Of a stretch of 64,000 bases of DNA, positions 27,326 to 36,745 are shown piece after piece (the first letter of the stretch is position 1; every line of letters begins with the position of its first letter). The notes below the pieces were generated by a model that was given only the letters and a program-made list of their open reading frames with translations, searched no databases and was not told the origin of the DNA. The DNA comes from Sphingobacterium rhinopitheci (GTDB lineage Bacteria > Bacteroidota > Bacteroidia > Sphingobacteriales > Sphingobacteriaceae). The stretch is taken from assembly GCF_022627575.1 (NCBI RefSeq), contig NZ_JADEYQ010000011.1:40674-104673 (forward strand), given 5' to 3'. The position numbers were made by a program, and so were the translations under genes.

Positions 27326-29008
27326 TTAATCGTTATCAAATTGTACACTGATATTTTCATTTTGTTCCCAGTTTGATCGTATGGTAAATGGTTTATCCAA
27401 ATACCATATTGGTTCAGCCTGTATTTTATTATATACATCAGCTCCGTCCCAACGACCATTTTTATTAATATCTTTTATAATACGTAGTCTATATTTTCCT
27501 CCCGGAAATTTTATATAGTTTACTTCATTGGTATTATTTAGAATTTTAGAATTTATGACTTTATTATTTTTATCATCTATTAATTCTACTATATATTGTT
27601 CGTTAGAATCTAGATTGCTGATGTTGAATTTAATATCTCCATAGTTATCAGCTTCGTTGAATGTAAAGTTATATTTTTCTTCCTTATTGAATTCTTCAAA
27701 TGGACCTACCAAAGCTTTCTCTTGTAATACTAATTCATAGTTTTTCTTAGGTTTCCAGTTAAAACGTAAGTGGTATAAATTAGCATCTAAGCTATCCTTT
27801 TGCAATTGGAAATTACGTCTTTCTACAGAATCCTCTTTTAAGATAAATTTATCTTTATTCGCATTATCAATAGGGTATTTTGAAGTAATTGTAATGTGTT
27901 TAATGCGGTCAACTTTATTTGTAAAGTTTGTAATAGGGACTATTACTTTCTCAAATTTTTGATTTTTAGACTTCCGTATTACTGTTGTATCTAATATTCT
28001 TAAATTATTTGCTATTTCGAATTTTATAGAGTCAAACTCTAAATTCTTTACGAATATAAAAGCTGAATCCTTTGTCGAAGAGAAGCGTACTCTTTTATCA
28101 GCATTGTAGTCACTAGGATCTATGATAGTGATAATAGGAGTGTCTATGGGTTGATTAAATATTAATAAAATCTGTCCATCTTTTTCTATTTTTTTATCGA
28201 TCGTTCTAAATTTTTGTGGATTGCCTTTAGAGTATTCTAATTTTATATTCGCTATATTTTTATTAAGAACTATACTGTCTGCCAAAAAACCAATTGATTC
28301 TTCGGGGCTATTGTATATTCTATCGTTATTTTGTTCTTTTAGTGCATAGATTCTATACGTATCTTCTCTTAAATTTTTAAATGTAAAATTTCCTGAGGTA
28401 TCTACTGTAGTATATATATTAGCTTTCTTTTTACCAAATATTGAATCTTGACTAGTTGGTATCAATAGTACACGCACATCTTTATCTTCCTTTTCATCAA
28501 ATATTTTTGTAAAAGCATTTTTCACACTACCACTTATCATTAATGAATCTAATACGGGGCCTGTAGAAAATACGTAACTATAATTAATAAGCGCATTGCC
28601 TTCATTATAATCTACTAATCCTTTACCAAAATTTATGGTATAGGTTGTATTTTTTTCTAATGAATCAGGAAGTATAATATGAAGACTTTTCTTTTTTACC
28701 TTATATTCTGGTTGTTTGTCTACATCTGGAGATATACTAAATTCTTTATTTGGATTCGTTAATTTGATGTATTCATCAAATTGCAAAACAATCTGTTTTG
28801 AGTTGAAGTTTGTGCTAAAGTTAGGTGGTATCTCGCTTAGAATTTTTGGCGGGATTGAATCTTTCGGTCCTCCAGTAGGTCTTTGCATATTAGCACAACG
28901 AAAAAGACTTAGTGATATAAGTATCAAAAAGGGTAGGAGCATAAACTTTGGAAGACTGAATTTCCAACCCAATGTGTGATCTAAAGTATTGTTTTTAGTA
29001 TTCGCCAT
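27326..29008 (-). CDS. Ig-like (Big_5-type) domain lipoprotein
   Basis: A 560-residue envelope protein of a common Bacteroidota family. A hydrophobic segment ends in F-R-C-A-N near residue 38, which would be the lipidated Cys although the residues before it are not a canonical lipobox. Next comes Q-R-P-T-G-G-P-K-D-S-I-P-P-K-I, the family hallmark, followed by an Ig-like domain (E-I-P-P-N-F-S-T-N-F, I-V-L-Q-F-D-E-Y). Later regions look like further beta-sandwich modules. An internal ATG about 22 codons in could be the real start, since the first residues are polar. Function unknown; probably cell-surface or periplasmic. Confidence 0.8.
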   Translation of the reverse strand: MANTKNNTLDHTLGWKFSLPKFMLLPFLILISLSLFRCANMQRPTGGPKDSIPPKILSEIPPNFSTNFNSKQIVLQFDEYIKLTNPNKEFSISPDVDKQPEYKVKKKSLHIILPDSLEKNTTYTINFGKGLVDYNEGNALINYSYVFSTGPVLDSLMISGSVKNAFTKIFDEKEDKDVRVLLIPTSQDSIFGKKKANIYTTVDTSGNFTFKNLREDTYRIYALKEQNNDRIYNSPEESIGFLADSIVLNKNIANIKLEYSKGNPQKFRTIDKKIEKDGQILLIFNQPIDTPIITIIDPSDYNADKRVRFSSTKDSAFIFVKNLEFDSIKFEIANNLRILDTTVIRKSKNQKFEKVIVPITNFTNKVDRIKHITITSKYPIDNANKDKFILKEDSVERRNFQLQKDSLDANLYHLRFNWKPKKNYELVLQEKALVGPFEEFNKEEKYNFTFNEADNYGDIKFNISNLDSNEQYIVELIDDKNNKVINSKILNNTNEVNYIKFPGGKYRLRIIKDINKNGRWDGADVYNKIQAEPIWYLDKPFTIRSNWEQNENISVQFDND

Positions 29009-29060
29009 AAATGTATTTAATTTCTTATATCACTAATATTATCTTTTTTTTTGAGCTTTA

Positions 29061-30920
29061 TTAACTCATATGAACCATCAATACGCTAATATCCGAAGGT
29101 GTAACTCCCGAAATACGGGAAGCTTGTCCTAGCGTACGGGGTTTTACTTTAGATAATTTTTCTCTAGCTTCTATAGATAACGAAGTTAATGAAGAATAAT
29201 CAAAATTTGGATTAATTTCTTTATCCTCCATTTTTTTCATCTTATTAACTATTTCCAATTCTTTTTCGAAATAGCTTTCGTACTTTACTTTTATTTCTGC
29301 TTGTTCTATAGTTTCTAAATCAAATTTACCCAGCTCATTTGCAAAGGCAGTATCTGCTTCAGCAATATTTTGTATACTTACTTGAGGTCTTACTAAGACA
29401 TTAAATAAGCGTGCTTTTTGTGTAAGGACACTGGAATTTTCTCTTTCTAAAATGGGATTCATGTGTTCAGGAGAAACAGAATTGTTTTTCATAAACTCAA
29501 TTAAGTGATCTGCATTTTTTACTTTGTCCTCTACTTTTTGTAATCTCTCATCCGATACTAGTCCCAGTTTATGGGCGATAGGAGTCAATCGTATATCTGC
29601 ATTATCTTGACGTAATAGTAACCTGTGTTCGGCACGTGAAGTAAACATTCGGTATGGTTCTTCTGTACCTTTTGTTACTAAGTCGTCTATCAATACACCT
29701 ATATATGATTCGGATCTTTTTAGAATTAACTCATGAAGATCATTTATTTTTTGATGTGCATTTACACCAGCAATGAATCCTTGTGCAGCTGCTTCTTCGT
29801 ATCCTGTAGTACCATTTATTTGTCCTGCAAAGAATAGATTTTTAACGCGCAATGTCTCCAATGTAAGGTCTAATTGCATCGGTGGGAAATAGTCATATTC
29901 TATCGCATATCCTGGTCTGTACATTTTAGCATTTTCAAATCCTGGAATTAATCGTAGTGCTTTTTGCTGTACATCTTCAGGTAGGGAAGTAGAGAATCCA
30001 TTGACATAAATTTCTACGGTACGGAAACCTTCAGGTTCAACAAAAATCTGATGACGATCTCTTTCTGCGAAACGGTTTATTTTATCTTCAATAGAAGGGC
30101 AGTACCTTGGTCCAAGGCCTTTAATACGTCCCGTAAACATAGGTGATTTTTCAAACCCAGTTTTTAGAATTTCATGTACTTTATCATTCGTATAAGTAAT
30201 CCAGCAACAGCGTTGCTCTGTTGGCATCTCTACATCAGTATATGAAAATCTTCCTTTTTCCGTATCGCCCCATTGCTCTTCCATCAAGGAATAATTTAGA
30301 CTTCTTCCATCAATGCGCGGAGGAGTACCTGTTTTCATTCTTCCTGATTCGAAGCCTAATGATACGAGTTGTTCGGTCAGACCGGTAGCTGATTTTTCTC
30401 CCGTTCTACCACCGCCAAATTTTTTCTCGCCGATATGAATTATACCGTTCAAAAAAGTACCATTCGTTAAAACGACAGCATCGGATTCTATGCGAATACC
30501 AAGAGATGTTATTACACCTTTAGCTATGCCATTTTCTACGATTACTTCTTTAACGGTGTCTTGCCAAATATCTAAGTTAGGTAATGATTCTAGTTGCCAT
30601 CTCCATTCCTCAGCAAAACGCATTCTGTCATTTTGGGTTCGTGGACTCCACATAGCGGGGCCTTTAGATTTATTAAGCATTCTAAATTGTATGGTAGATT
30701 TATCTGCAATGATACCGGTATATCCACCCATCGCATCTATCTCTCTTACAATTTGTCCTTTTGCTACACCACCAATTGCAGGGTTACAGCTCATCTGAGC
30801 AATAACTCCCATGTTCATTGTAATTAGTAGGGTAGAAGATCCTAAGTTAGCAGCCGCTGCAGCAGCTTCACAACCCGCATGACCTGCACCTACGACTATT
30901 ACATTATATTTATTAAACAT
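29061..30920 (-). CDS. mnmG: tRNA uridine-5-carboxymethylaminomethyl modification enzyme MnmG
   Basis: The 619-residue FAD protein works with MnmE to modify U34 of certain tRNAs. The FAD motif [10 protein letters not shown] is at residues 11-20, followed by the family segments [10 protein letters not shown] and G-R-T-G-E. The [11 protein letters not shown] motif is near 373 and the C-terminal helical domain ends in G-V-T-P-S-D-I. mnmG (gidA) commonly lies beside the origin in bacteria, which fits the parS sites just upstream of its start and the candidate origin 6.5 kb away. Confidence 0.97.
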   Translation of the reverse strand: MFNKYNVIVVGAGHAGCEAAAAAANLGSSTLLITMNMGVIAQMSCNPAIGGVAKGQIVREIDAMGGYTGIIADKSTIQFRMLNKSKGPAMWSPRTQNDRMRFAEEWRWQLESLPNLDIWQDTVKEVIVENGIAKGVITSLGIRIESDAVVLTNGTFLNGIIHIGEKKFGGGRTGEKSATGLTEQLVSLGFESGRMKTGTPPRIDGRSLNYSLMEEQWGDTEKGRFSYTDVEMPTEQRCCWITYTNDKVHEILKTGFEKSPMFTGRIKGLGPRYCPSIEDKINRFAERDRHQIFVEPEGFRTVEIYVNGFSTSLPEDVQQKALRLIPGFENAKMYRPGYAIEYDYFPPMQLDLTLETLRVKNLFFAGQINGTTGYEEAAAQGFIAGVNAHQKINDLHELILKRSESYIGVLIDDLVTKGTEEPYRMFTSRAEHRLLLRQDNADIRLTPIAHKLGLVSDERLQKVEDKVKNADHLIEFMKNNSVSPEHMNPILERENSSVLTQKARLFNVLVRPQVSIQNIAEADTAFANELGKFDLETIEQAEIKVKYESYFEKELEIVNKMKKMEDKEINPNFDYSSLTSLSIEAREKLSKVKPRTLGQASRISGVTPSDISVLMVHMS

Positions 30921-30931
30921 AGCTTCAAATT

Positions 30932-30978
30932 AGTTTCACGTGAAACATGTGTTTTTTTTACATGTTTCACGTGAAACA
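30932..30978. promoter_or_regulatory. Twin parS sites (ParB-binding centromere)
   Basis: Two copies of the bacterial parS palindrome lie 31 bases apart, centre to centre. The right copy, 30963-30978, is the perfect 16-mer TGTTTCACGTGAAACA. The left copy, 30932-30947, differs only in its first base. The pair also forms an inverted repeat with 18-base arms (30933-30950, 30960-30977) around a T-rich spacer. Both lie in the 60-base gap between an ABC-F gene and mnmG. ParB should load here to organise origin segregation. parA and parB are not in the window. Confidence 0.9.
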
Positions 30979-30980
30979 GT

Positions 30981-32849
30981 TTACATGTATTCTGATAATT
31001 CTAACCATCTTGCAGATTTAGCATCCAGTATGGTTTGTAATTTTTTAATTTCGTCCGCCAGCTCAGATAACTTCAAGTGATCACTCTCTGTATTCAATTC
31101 AGCTGTTTTATCTTTTATTGCTACTTCAATAGTATCAATTTCCTTTTCCAAGGATTCATGTTCTAGTTGTTCTTTGTATGAAAGCTTTTTCTTTTCTTCT
31201 GCTTTTTGTATTGGAACTTCTACAGTTTCTTTTTTGTTTTTACTATTAAGTTTTTCTTCTTTTGATTTTAGTTCTTGCTCATATTTAAAATCAGCGTAGT
31301 TACCATTATATATAGTAACATGACCAGTTCCATCAAAGATGAAAAGTTGTTCTGTAAGTTTATCAATTAAATACCTATCGTGTGATACTAATATTAAAAC
31401 ACCAGGGTAGTTTATTAAAAATTCCTCCAGTACATTTAGGGTATCAATATCAAGATCGTTGGAAGGCTCATCGAGAATTAAGAAGTTCGGATTTGCCATT
31501 AACACACGCATCAATTGTAATCTTTTCTTTTCGCCTCCACTCAATTTGTTTATTAGGCCAAATTGTTTTTGAGGAGGGAAGAGGAATAATGTTAGCAATT
31601 GGGAGGCAGTAAGTGTATCACCATTTGCCATCTGGATATATTCAGCTACATTTTTAACGACATCCAATACTCTTTCGTTGTCGGTAAATTGTAAACCTCC
31701 CTGACGGTAGTATCCATATTTTGTGGTTTCACCAATTTCTATAGTTCCACTGTCTGGTTGAAGCTCTCCAGTAATCAAGTTTAAAAATGTACTTTTTCCA
31801 GATCCATTTTTTCCAGCTAAACCAATACGATCTCCTTTTTTGAATACATAAGAAAAGTTGTCGATTAATTTTTTAGTCGTAAAGGTTTTTGATACATTCT
31901 CTAGTTCCAATATTTTAGAGCCCTGTCTAGATACTTTTACACTTAATTGAACCTTATCTTGGCTACGTGGTCCTTGCGCTTTATCTTCTAATTCATAGAA
32001 TGCATCAATACGGGCCTTGGATTTTGTACCTCTCGCTTTTGGCATACGACGCATCCATTCTAATTCTTTTGTCAGTAGGTTGCGCGCTTTATCTGCCGAT
32101 AATACATCATTGTATTCACGATCTGCTTTTTTCTCTAAGAAATAGGCGTAATTTCCTTTATATGTAAATAGGGTGCCTTTGTCTAATTCTCTTATTTCTG
32201 TACATATACTGTCTAGGAAATACCTATCGTGAGAAACCAATAGCACTGTCTTTTGACCTGTTGTCAAAAGCTTTTCTAACCATTCGATTGTTTCAATATC
32301 TAAATGGTTGGTAGGCTCATCTAGTATATATACATCAGGTTCATCTATTAATAGTTTAGCTAATGAAAGGCGCTTTTTCTGTCCACCAGAAAGGCTATCT
32401 ATTTTTTGGTCAAAGTTAGATATGGAAAGTCTATTGAGAATAGTTTTGATATTATACTCGTATTCCCAAGCATCTAATTCGGTTAGCTTGTCCGTAATAA
32501 TAGCTAATTTGTTCTCGTCAATAGGTTCGCTTTCAATAACCTCTTCATACTCTTTTATCAGTTGTTGCTGTTCGTTGTCAGCACTGAAGATAAAATCATT
32601 GATGGTTTCAAGGCCTTCAAAGCTTGGTTCCTGCGGCAAGTAGCCAATTCTAATACCTTTTTCTTTTACGACCTTACCTGCTTGAGGAGGGAAGATTTCC
32701 GCTAATAGTTTTAACAAGGTTGATTTTCCTGTACCATTGATTCCTACCAATGCCACTCGATCACCTTTAAGTAAACCAAAATGTAAATCTTTAAATAGCC
32801 ACCTATCATTGAAGGAGTGACCAATTTGTTCTGTGCTTAATATACTCAC
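30981..32849 (-). CDS. ABC-F family ATPase (Uup-like)
   Basis: The 622-residue soluble protein has two ABC ATPase domains and no membrane segments. Walker A motifs G-I-N-G-T-G-K-S-T and G-K-N-G-S-G-K-S-T and signatures L-S-G-G-Q-K-K-R and L-S-G-G-E-K-K-R are complete in both halves. A charged linker joins the domains, and a C-terminal coiled coil of about 70 residues (L-E-K-E-I-D-T-I-E-V) resembles the Uup C-terminal DNA/ribosome-binding domain. ABC-F proteins act on ribosomes as translation factors. It overlaps the next upstream gene by 4 bases. Confidence 0.9.
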   Translation of the reverse strand: MSILSTEQIGHSFNDRWLFKDLHFGLLKGDRVALVGINGTGKSTLLKLLAEIFPPQAGKVVKEKGIRIGYLPQEPSFEGLETINDFIFSADNEQQQLIKEYEEVIESEPIDENKLAIITDKLTELDAWEYEYNIKTILNRLSISNFDQKIDSLSGGQKKRLSLAKLLIDEPDVYILDEPTNHLDIETIEWLEKLLTTGQKTVLLVSHDRYFLDSICTEIRELDKGTLFTYKGNYAYFLEKKADREYNDVLSADKARNLLTKELEWMRRMPKARGTKSKARIDAFYELEDKAQGPRSQDKVQLSVKVSRQGSKILELENVSKTFTTKKLIDNFSYVFKKGDRIGLAGKNGSGKSTFLNLITGELQPDSGTIEIGETTKYGYYRQGGLQFTDNERVLDVVKNVAEYIQMANGDTLTASQLLTLFLFPPQKQFGLINKLSGGEKKRLQLMRVLMANPNFLILDEPSNDLDIDTLNVLEEFLINYPGVLILVSHDRYLIDKLTEQLFIFDGTGHVTIYNGNYADFKYEQELKSKEEKLNSKNKKETVEVPIQKAEEKKKLSYKEQLEHESLEKEIDTIEVAIKDKTAELNTESDHLKLSELADEIKKLQTILDAKSARWLELSEYM

Positions 32850-33511
32850 GCGTTTTCTTTAATTTCTTCTGTTTGGTATATGTGTGTACCTATTTTATTT
32901 TTAAGTGTAATATTCAGCATCGCTGAAGCTACTACACTGGCCTTTATACTTTGATAATTCTTTAGTTTTCCTATTAATAATATATTCATTAGAGGGCTCA
33001 AGCGTTGCGCTATACTTTCGAATAATCGTTTTTCGCTACGTTTGCCAATTAATAGGGAAGGGCGGAAAATATTTGTTGATTGAAAATGGAGTGCTATTAC
33101 GCTTTGTTCTACTTTACCTTTAAGTTTTAAATAGAAGTTTGTAGTGTTGCTGTTCGCACCAATACTGGAAACAATGTTAATTGTATTACAGCCATTATTT
33201 TTTAAGCAATTAGCTACTATAATAGGGTAGTCGTGATCTATTTTATAGTATTCTTGCTCATTGGCTACTTTATTTTTAGTAGTTCCTATACAACAATAAA
33301 AGTGATCTACTTTAACCGTATTTATTTGAGGTAGTATATTGTCGTAGTCTGCTATAATTTGAATAAGCTTATCATCCTCAAAAGGTAGTTTTTTTCTTGA
33401 TACGGTATATACACAAGCGTATTGATCATTCTCCAATAATAGTTGGAGAAGTGCTGTACCAATTAACCCATTAGCACCTAAAATTAAAGCAGTATATTTT
33501 TCCTTAGACAT
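32846..33511 (-). CDS. NAD(P)-binding Rossmann-fold protein (atypical SDR/HTATIP2-like)
   Basis: The 221-residue protein starts with a dinucleotide-binding loop G-A-N-G-L-I-G (residues 13-19) and a likely NADP-selecting S-R-K-K at the end of the second strand. I-V-S-S-I-G-A and a downstream Y-x-x-x-K (Y-L-K-L-K) resemble the SDR active site. The overall pattern (C-C-I-G-T-T, F-R-P-S-L-L-I-G-K-R) is that of atypical SDRs related to HTATIP2/Fmp52. The substrate is unknown. Stop and start overlap (ATGA) with the ABC-F gene, so they are coupled. Confidence 0.8.
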   Translation of the reverse strand: MSKEKYTALILGANGLIGTALLQLLLENDQYACVYTVSRKKLPFEDDKLIQIIADYDNILPQINTVKVDHFYCCIGTTKNKVANEQEYYKIDHDYPIIVANCLKNNGCNTINIVSSIGANSNTTNFYLKLKGKVEQSVIALHFQSTNIFRPSLLIGKRSEKRLFESIAQRLSPLMNILLIGKLKNYQSIKASVVASAMLNITLKNKIGTHIYQTEEIKENA

Positions 33512-33594
33512 AATTACCCAAGTACAAAAATACGTAAATTATCTTTCTACATTGCTGAAAATGATGAGGAATAATAGTTTTTTACACTATATTG

Positions 33595-33981
33595 TTAATT
33601 TAATTTATACGAGGCTATAAGATTAAATTTTGGTATTTCTACTTCAAATAATTCACCATCAATTTCTCTGCGCATCGTATAATAGCCGTGCATATGCCCA
33701 AATTCACTTTTTAGGTTACATCCCGAAACATATTGATGTGATTCGCCGGGGCTTAATACCGGCTGATTACCTACCACGCCAGGGCCGTCGACTTGGCTGT
33801 ATGCGCCTATAGCATCGTAAATATCCCAATGACGATTAATCAATTGTGTTGTATATGGAGAATTATTTTCGATGGTTATGCGATAGGCAAACATATAATG
33901 CATGTTAGAAGGGTTAGAGTATTCTTCTTGATAAATACATTCTACAGAAATTGTAATACCTGATGTTGTTTGCGTCACCAT
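33595..33981 (-). CDS. apaG: ApaG domain protein
   Basis: A single-domain ApaG/FN3-like beta-sandwich protein of 128 residues, with the conserved F-A-Y-R-I-T-I-E-N segment, L-I-N-R-H-W and G-P-G-V-V-G-N-Q-P-V-L. In enterobacteria ApaG is linked to cation efflux phenotypes; here the role is unproven. I choose the start at 33981 (M-V-T-Q-T-T), as in relatives, rather than the ATG three codons upstream. It stands alone. Confidence 0.87.
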   Translation of the reverse strand: MVTQTTSGITISVECIYQEEYSNPSNMHYMFAYRITIENNSPYTTQLINRHWDIYDAIGAYSQVDGPGVVGNQPVLSPGESHQYVSGCNLKSEFGHMHGYYTMRREIDGELFEVEIPKFNLIASYKLN

Positions 33982-34242
33982 AATACACAAATTTAAGTAC
34001 TATTCGTTATAAATCATAGTATGAAATAATAGTTAAAAGGAATTATATTTTGAATTTGTGGCTAATAAACTGCTGTTTGATGACTATATACTATCGTTTA
34101 TTGCGCTAAACGTTAACGACTAGTTTAGAATATTTGATGTGTAGGTTAGCTATTGTAGAGCTTCAAATAATAGTATATTTTACCCAGTAGTATACACTTA
34201 TTTTTAAAACTTAATATGATTAGTTTACAAGCATATCACATG

Positions 34243-34275
34243 ATAAGTGCCGATAATACTATTATCGGCACTTAT
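34243..34275 (-). terminator. Hairpin at the end of the LLM oxidoreductase gene
   Basis: Perfect 15-base arms (ATAAGTGCCGATAAT and complement) flank the loop ACT. The hairpin begins 2 bases after the stop codon. A clear T tract is missing on the minus strand, so its terminator role is probable but not certain. The rest of the gap 33991-34242 shows nothing recognisable. Confidence 0.55.
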
Positions 34276-34276
34276 T

Positions 34277-35311
34277 CTATTTTGTGGCTTCTTTTATTTT
34301 TGGCGCTATTTTGGTTCCGAAAATTTCGATAGATTTCATCATGTCTTTATGATCAGGGCTACCGACATCCATATGTGCTGAGAACCTAGTCAATCCAAAT
34401 GTTTCTTGTATTTTCAAGATCTTATCTATCGCTTCATTTGGGTCTCCAATGACTAAATGGCCTAATGGTGATCTGCCAAAATCATACTGTGTCCTTTGAT
34501 ATGGAGGCCACCCTCTTGAAGCGCCAATTCTATTCATCTGTGCCGAATAAGTAGGGTAGTAGCTAGCGGCTATTTGATTGCTGTCTTCCCCAAAGAATGA
34601 ATGCATATGTACACCCACTTGAAAATTAGACATATCATGGCCGTTATCCTCGTATGCTTGCTTGTACATTTCAAATAAAGGTTTGAACTGTTCCCATGCA
34701 CCACCTATGATTGCAAACATAACCGGTAAACCCAATTTCCCAGCACGTATTACAGAAGAGGTAGTACCGCCTACGGCAACCCATATTGGAAGACCATTTT
34801 CAGTATGTCTAGGATATATGTCTTGATTTATTAATGACTTTCTAAATTTCCCTGTCCAATTTATGGTAGGATTAGTTCTTAATTTTACTAGTAAGTCTAA
34901 TTTTTCTTCAAACAATTCACTATAGTTATTCAAATCGTAACCAAATACAGGGAAAGACTCAATAAAAGAACCTCTACCAGCCATTATTTCGGCTCTACCA
35001 CCTGATATTAAATCTACCGTTGCGAAGTCTTTGTATAGTTTTACAGGGTCTGTGGAGCTGATAACAGATACTGCAGAACCTAATTTTATGTTTTTTGTTA
35101 CAGAAGCTGCTGCTGCTAATATTATTTCGGGAGAAGCTACAGCATAATCTTCTCTATGGTGTTCGCCCATGCCGAAGAAGTCTAAACCAACTTGATCCAT
35201 TAATTTCACTTCTTCAATTATTTCTTGAAGACGTTGTTGAGCAGATTGAATTTTTCCTGTAGTTGGATCTATCTGAAGATCACCAAACATCCCTATTCCT
35301 AATTCTAACAT
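34277..35311 (-). CDS. LLM class flavin-dependent oxidoreductase (luciferase-like monooxygenase)
   Basis: The 344-residue TIM-barrel protein belongs to the bacterial luciferase family, which uses FMNH2. Visible family segments include M-D-Q-V-G-L-D-F-F-G-M-G-E-H-H near 38-52, A-A-A-A-S-V-T-K-N-I-K-L-G-S-A-V near 66-81, G-R-A-E-I-M-A-G-R-G-S near 105-115 and I-G-D-P-N-E-A-I-D near the C-terminus. The substrate cannot be inferred. It is monocistronic. Confidence 0.88.
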   Translation of the reverse strand: MLELGIGMFGDLQIDPTTGKIQSAQQRLQEIIEEVKLMDQVGLDFFGMGEHHREDYAVASPEIILAAAASVTKNIKLGSAVSVISSTDPVKLYKDFATVDLISGGRAEIMAGRGSFIESFPVFGYDLNNYSELFEEKLDLLVKLRTNPTINWTGKFRKSLINQDIYPRHTENGLPIWVAVGGTTSSVIRAGKLGLPVMFAIIGGAWEQFKPLFEMYKQAYEDNGHDMSNFQVGVHMHSFFGEDSNQIAASYYPTYSAQMNRIGASRGWPPYQRTQYDFGRSPLGHLVIGDPNEAIDKILKIQETFGLTRFSAHMDVGSPDHKDMMKSIEIFGTKIAPKIKEATK

Positions 35312-35395
35312 AATAGTTCTCCTTTTTATTTATAACAAAAATAAGAGCAAATCGTTATCTATTTCTTAATATAGATTAATAAATAGATCTACAAG

Positions 35396-35424
35396 AGAAA
35401 GGGAAGTATTTATACCTCCCTTTT
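35396..35424 (-). terminator. Terminator downstream of the MiaE-like gene
   Basis: AAAGGGA/TCCCTTT and GTAT/ATAC pair around a short loop, with one internal mismatch. It lies 6 bases beyond the stop codon and leads into TTTCTCTTG on the minus strand. Confidence 0.55.
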
Positions 35425-35429
35425 GTTAT

Positions 35430-36011
35430 TTATCCGTGAATATATTCTTTTGTTCCGTACGACTGAATCAGCTGGCCTTCGAAATCTAACCATTCTTTCC
35501 AGCGCTTATCTACATTAATATCTGTTGCATATTTACGTGCGAAATTTAAGAATGTAGTGTAGTGATTGGCCTCGGAAACCATCAAATCATGATAAAATTT
35601 AGCTAAATCTTTGTCTTTGATATTTTGTGATAATACTCTAAATCTTTCACAACTACGTGCTTCAATCATAGCGGCAAATAATAGCCTATCTATAAATGCT
35701 TGGTTTTTTGAGCCATCCTTTTTAAGGAACTTCATTAGTTGTCCTACATAATCATCTTTGCGCTCACGGCCCAATGTATATCCTTTTTCATGGATGATAT
35801 TAATAACCATTTTGAAATGTTCCATTTCTTCAATAGCTATATCCGTAAGTTCGTGCACCAAATCTTCAAATTCGGGATTTTGTGTAATCAAACTAATAGC
35901 ATTTGAAGCAGCCTTCTGCTCACACCAAGCATGATCTGTCAAGATTTCTTCTAAATTTGATTCCGCTATATTAGCCCATCGAGGATCTGTTAATAATTTT
36001 AAACCTAGCAT
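35430..36011 (-). CDS. miaE: tRNA-(ms2io6A)-hydroxylase, MiaE-like
   Basis: The 193-residue ferritin-like diiron protein matches MiaE, which hydroxylates the isopentenyl group on A37 of tRNAs. Ligand-like residues are the Glu in A-W-C-E-Q-K near 31, the E-E-M-E-H pair near 79-83, the Glu in M-I-E-A-R-S-C-E near 130-135 and the E-x-x-H in V-S-E-A-N-H-Y near 163-167. MiaA, which makes the substrate modification, is encoded 21 kb away in this window. Terminators isolate the gene on both sides. Confidence 0.9.
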   Translation of the reverse strand: MLGLKLLTDPRWANIAESNLEEILTDHAWCEQKAASNAISLITQNPEFEDLVHELTDIAIEEMEHFKMVINIIHEKGYTLGRERKDDYVGQLMKFLKKDGSKNQAFIDRLLFAAMIEARSCERFRVLSQNIKDKDLAKFYHDLMVSEANHYTTFLNFARKYATDINVDKRWKEWLDFEGQLIQSYGTKEYIHG

Positions 36012-36060
36012 CTTATCTTTGATTTTGATTTACAAAAGTACAAAATACTTTTTAGTAGGT

Positions 36061-36096
36061 AAAAAAGAAGCCGGATTACATCAAGTAATCCGGCTT
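36061..36096 (-). terminator. Terminator downstream of the GMC oxidoreductase operon
   Basis: AAGCCGGATTAC pairs perfectly with GTAATCCGGCTT around the loop ATCAA. On the minus strand it is followed by CTTTTTT. It ends the two-gene operon 19 bases past its stop codon. Confidence 0.9.
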
Positions 36097-36114
36097 ATCT
36101 GCTATTGATATATT

Positions 36115-36741
36115 TTAAGAAAGGAATCCATGTTCCTTAAGGATGTCTGGAGGAACACCAGTCCATACACCTGGTCGGTTACCGACATATCCTAAATCTG
36201 CAATTCCCTCTTTACTCGTGTAAAATCCTGAAGCAGTTAAATCGCGCATTCTATTGAAGAAATTGACACCCTGTGCCATTTCTGGTTTTGCTTTTGAAGG
36301 GTAAGCTATTTCATCCACGATTGCAATTTGTTCCTCGGGTTTCAAATTGATAAACACGTTTTTGAAGTTATTCAACGAATATACATCTAACCATTTCAGC
36401 CCGCCGCGCATAGGTAATTTGTGATCGGGAATATCTTTAACAATAAATTCGATAAACTCTGGAACACCTACTTCAGATGCTGCTGGTGATTTGTCATCTT
36501 TAGGAATGATAATATCTGCTAAAACCGTAATCGTAGCCATCTCATGTTCATTAAAGTAAGTCTCTTCATACAGCTGTTTTGTACGCTCATATTCAAACTC
36601 CTGTATGCCAGGCATCTTATCTGCAGCATCAGTTAGAGCTGGAGTTTTGTTTCCTTTGCTATCGCACGAATTGTTTGCTAATACGGCTGCAGATCCTGCA
36701 GCTAACAAACCTAATGCTTTTAAGGTATCTCTTCTGTTCAT
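36115..36741 (-). CDS. Gluconate 2-dehydrogenase subunit 3 family protein (Tat-exported small subunit)
   Basis: The 208-residue protein has a twin-arginine signal (N-R-R-D-T-L-K-A-L-G) followed by a hydrophobic stretch ending near Cys26. The body fits the gluconate 2-dehydrogenase gamma-subunit family (T-I-T-V-L-A-D-I-I-I-P-K-D). In known complexes this subunit carries the flavoprotein, which lacks its own signal, through the Tat pathway. Its start lies 4 bases after the GMC gene, consistent with such a complex in the periplasm. No cytochrome c subunit follows. Confidence 0.88.
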   Translation of the reverse strand: MNRRDTLKALGLLAAGSAAVLANNSCDSKGNKTPALTDAADKMPGIQEFEYERTKQLYEETYFNEHEMATITVLADIIIPKDDKSPAASEVGVPEFIEFIVKDIPDHKLPMRGGLKWLDVYSLNNFKNVFINLKPEEQIAIVDEIAYPSKAKPEMAQGVNFFNRMRDLTASGFYTSKEGIADLGYVGNRPGVWTGVPPDILKEHGFLS

Positions 36742-36745
36742 ACTA

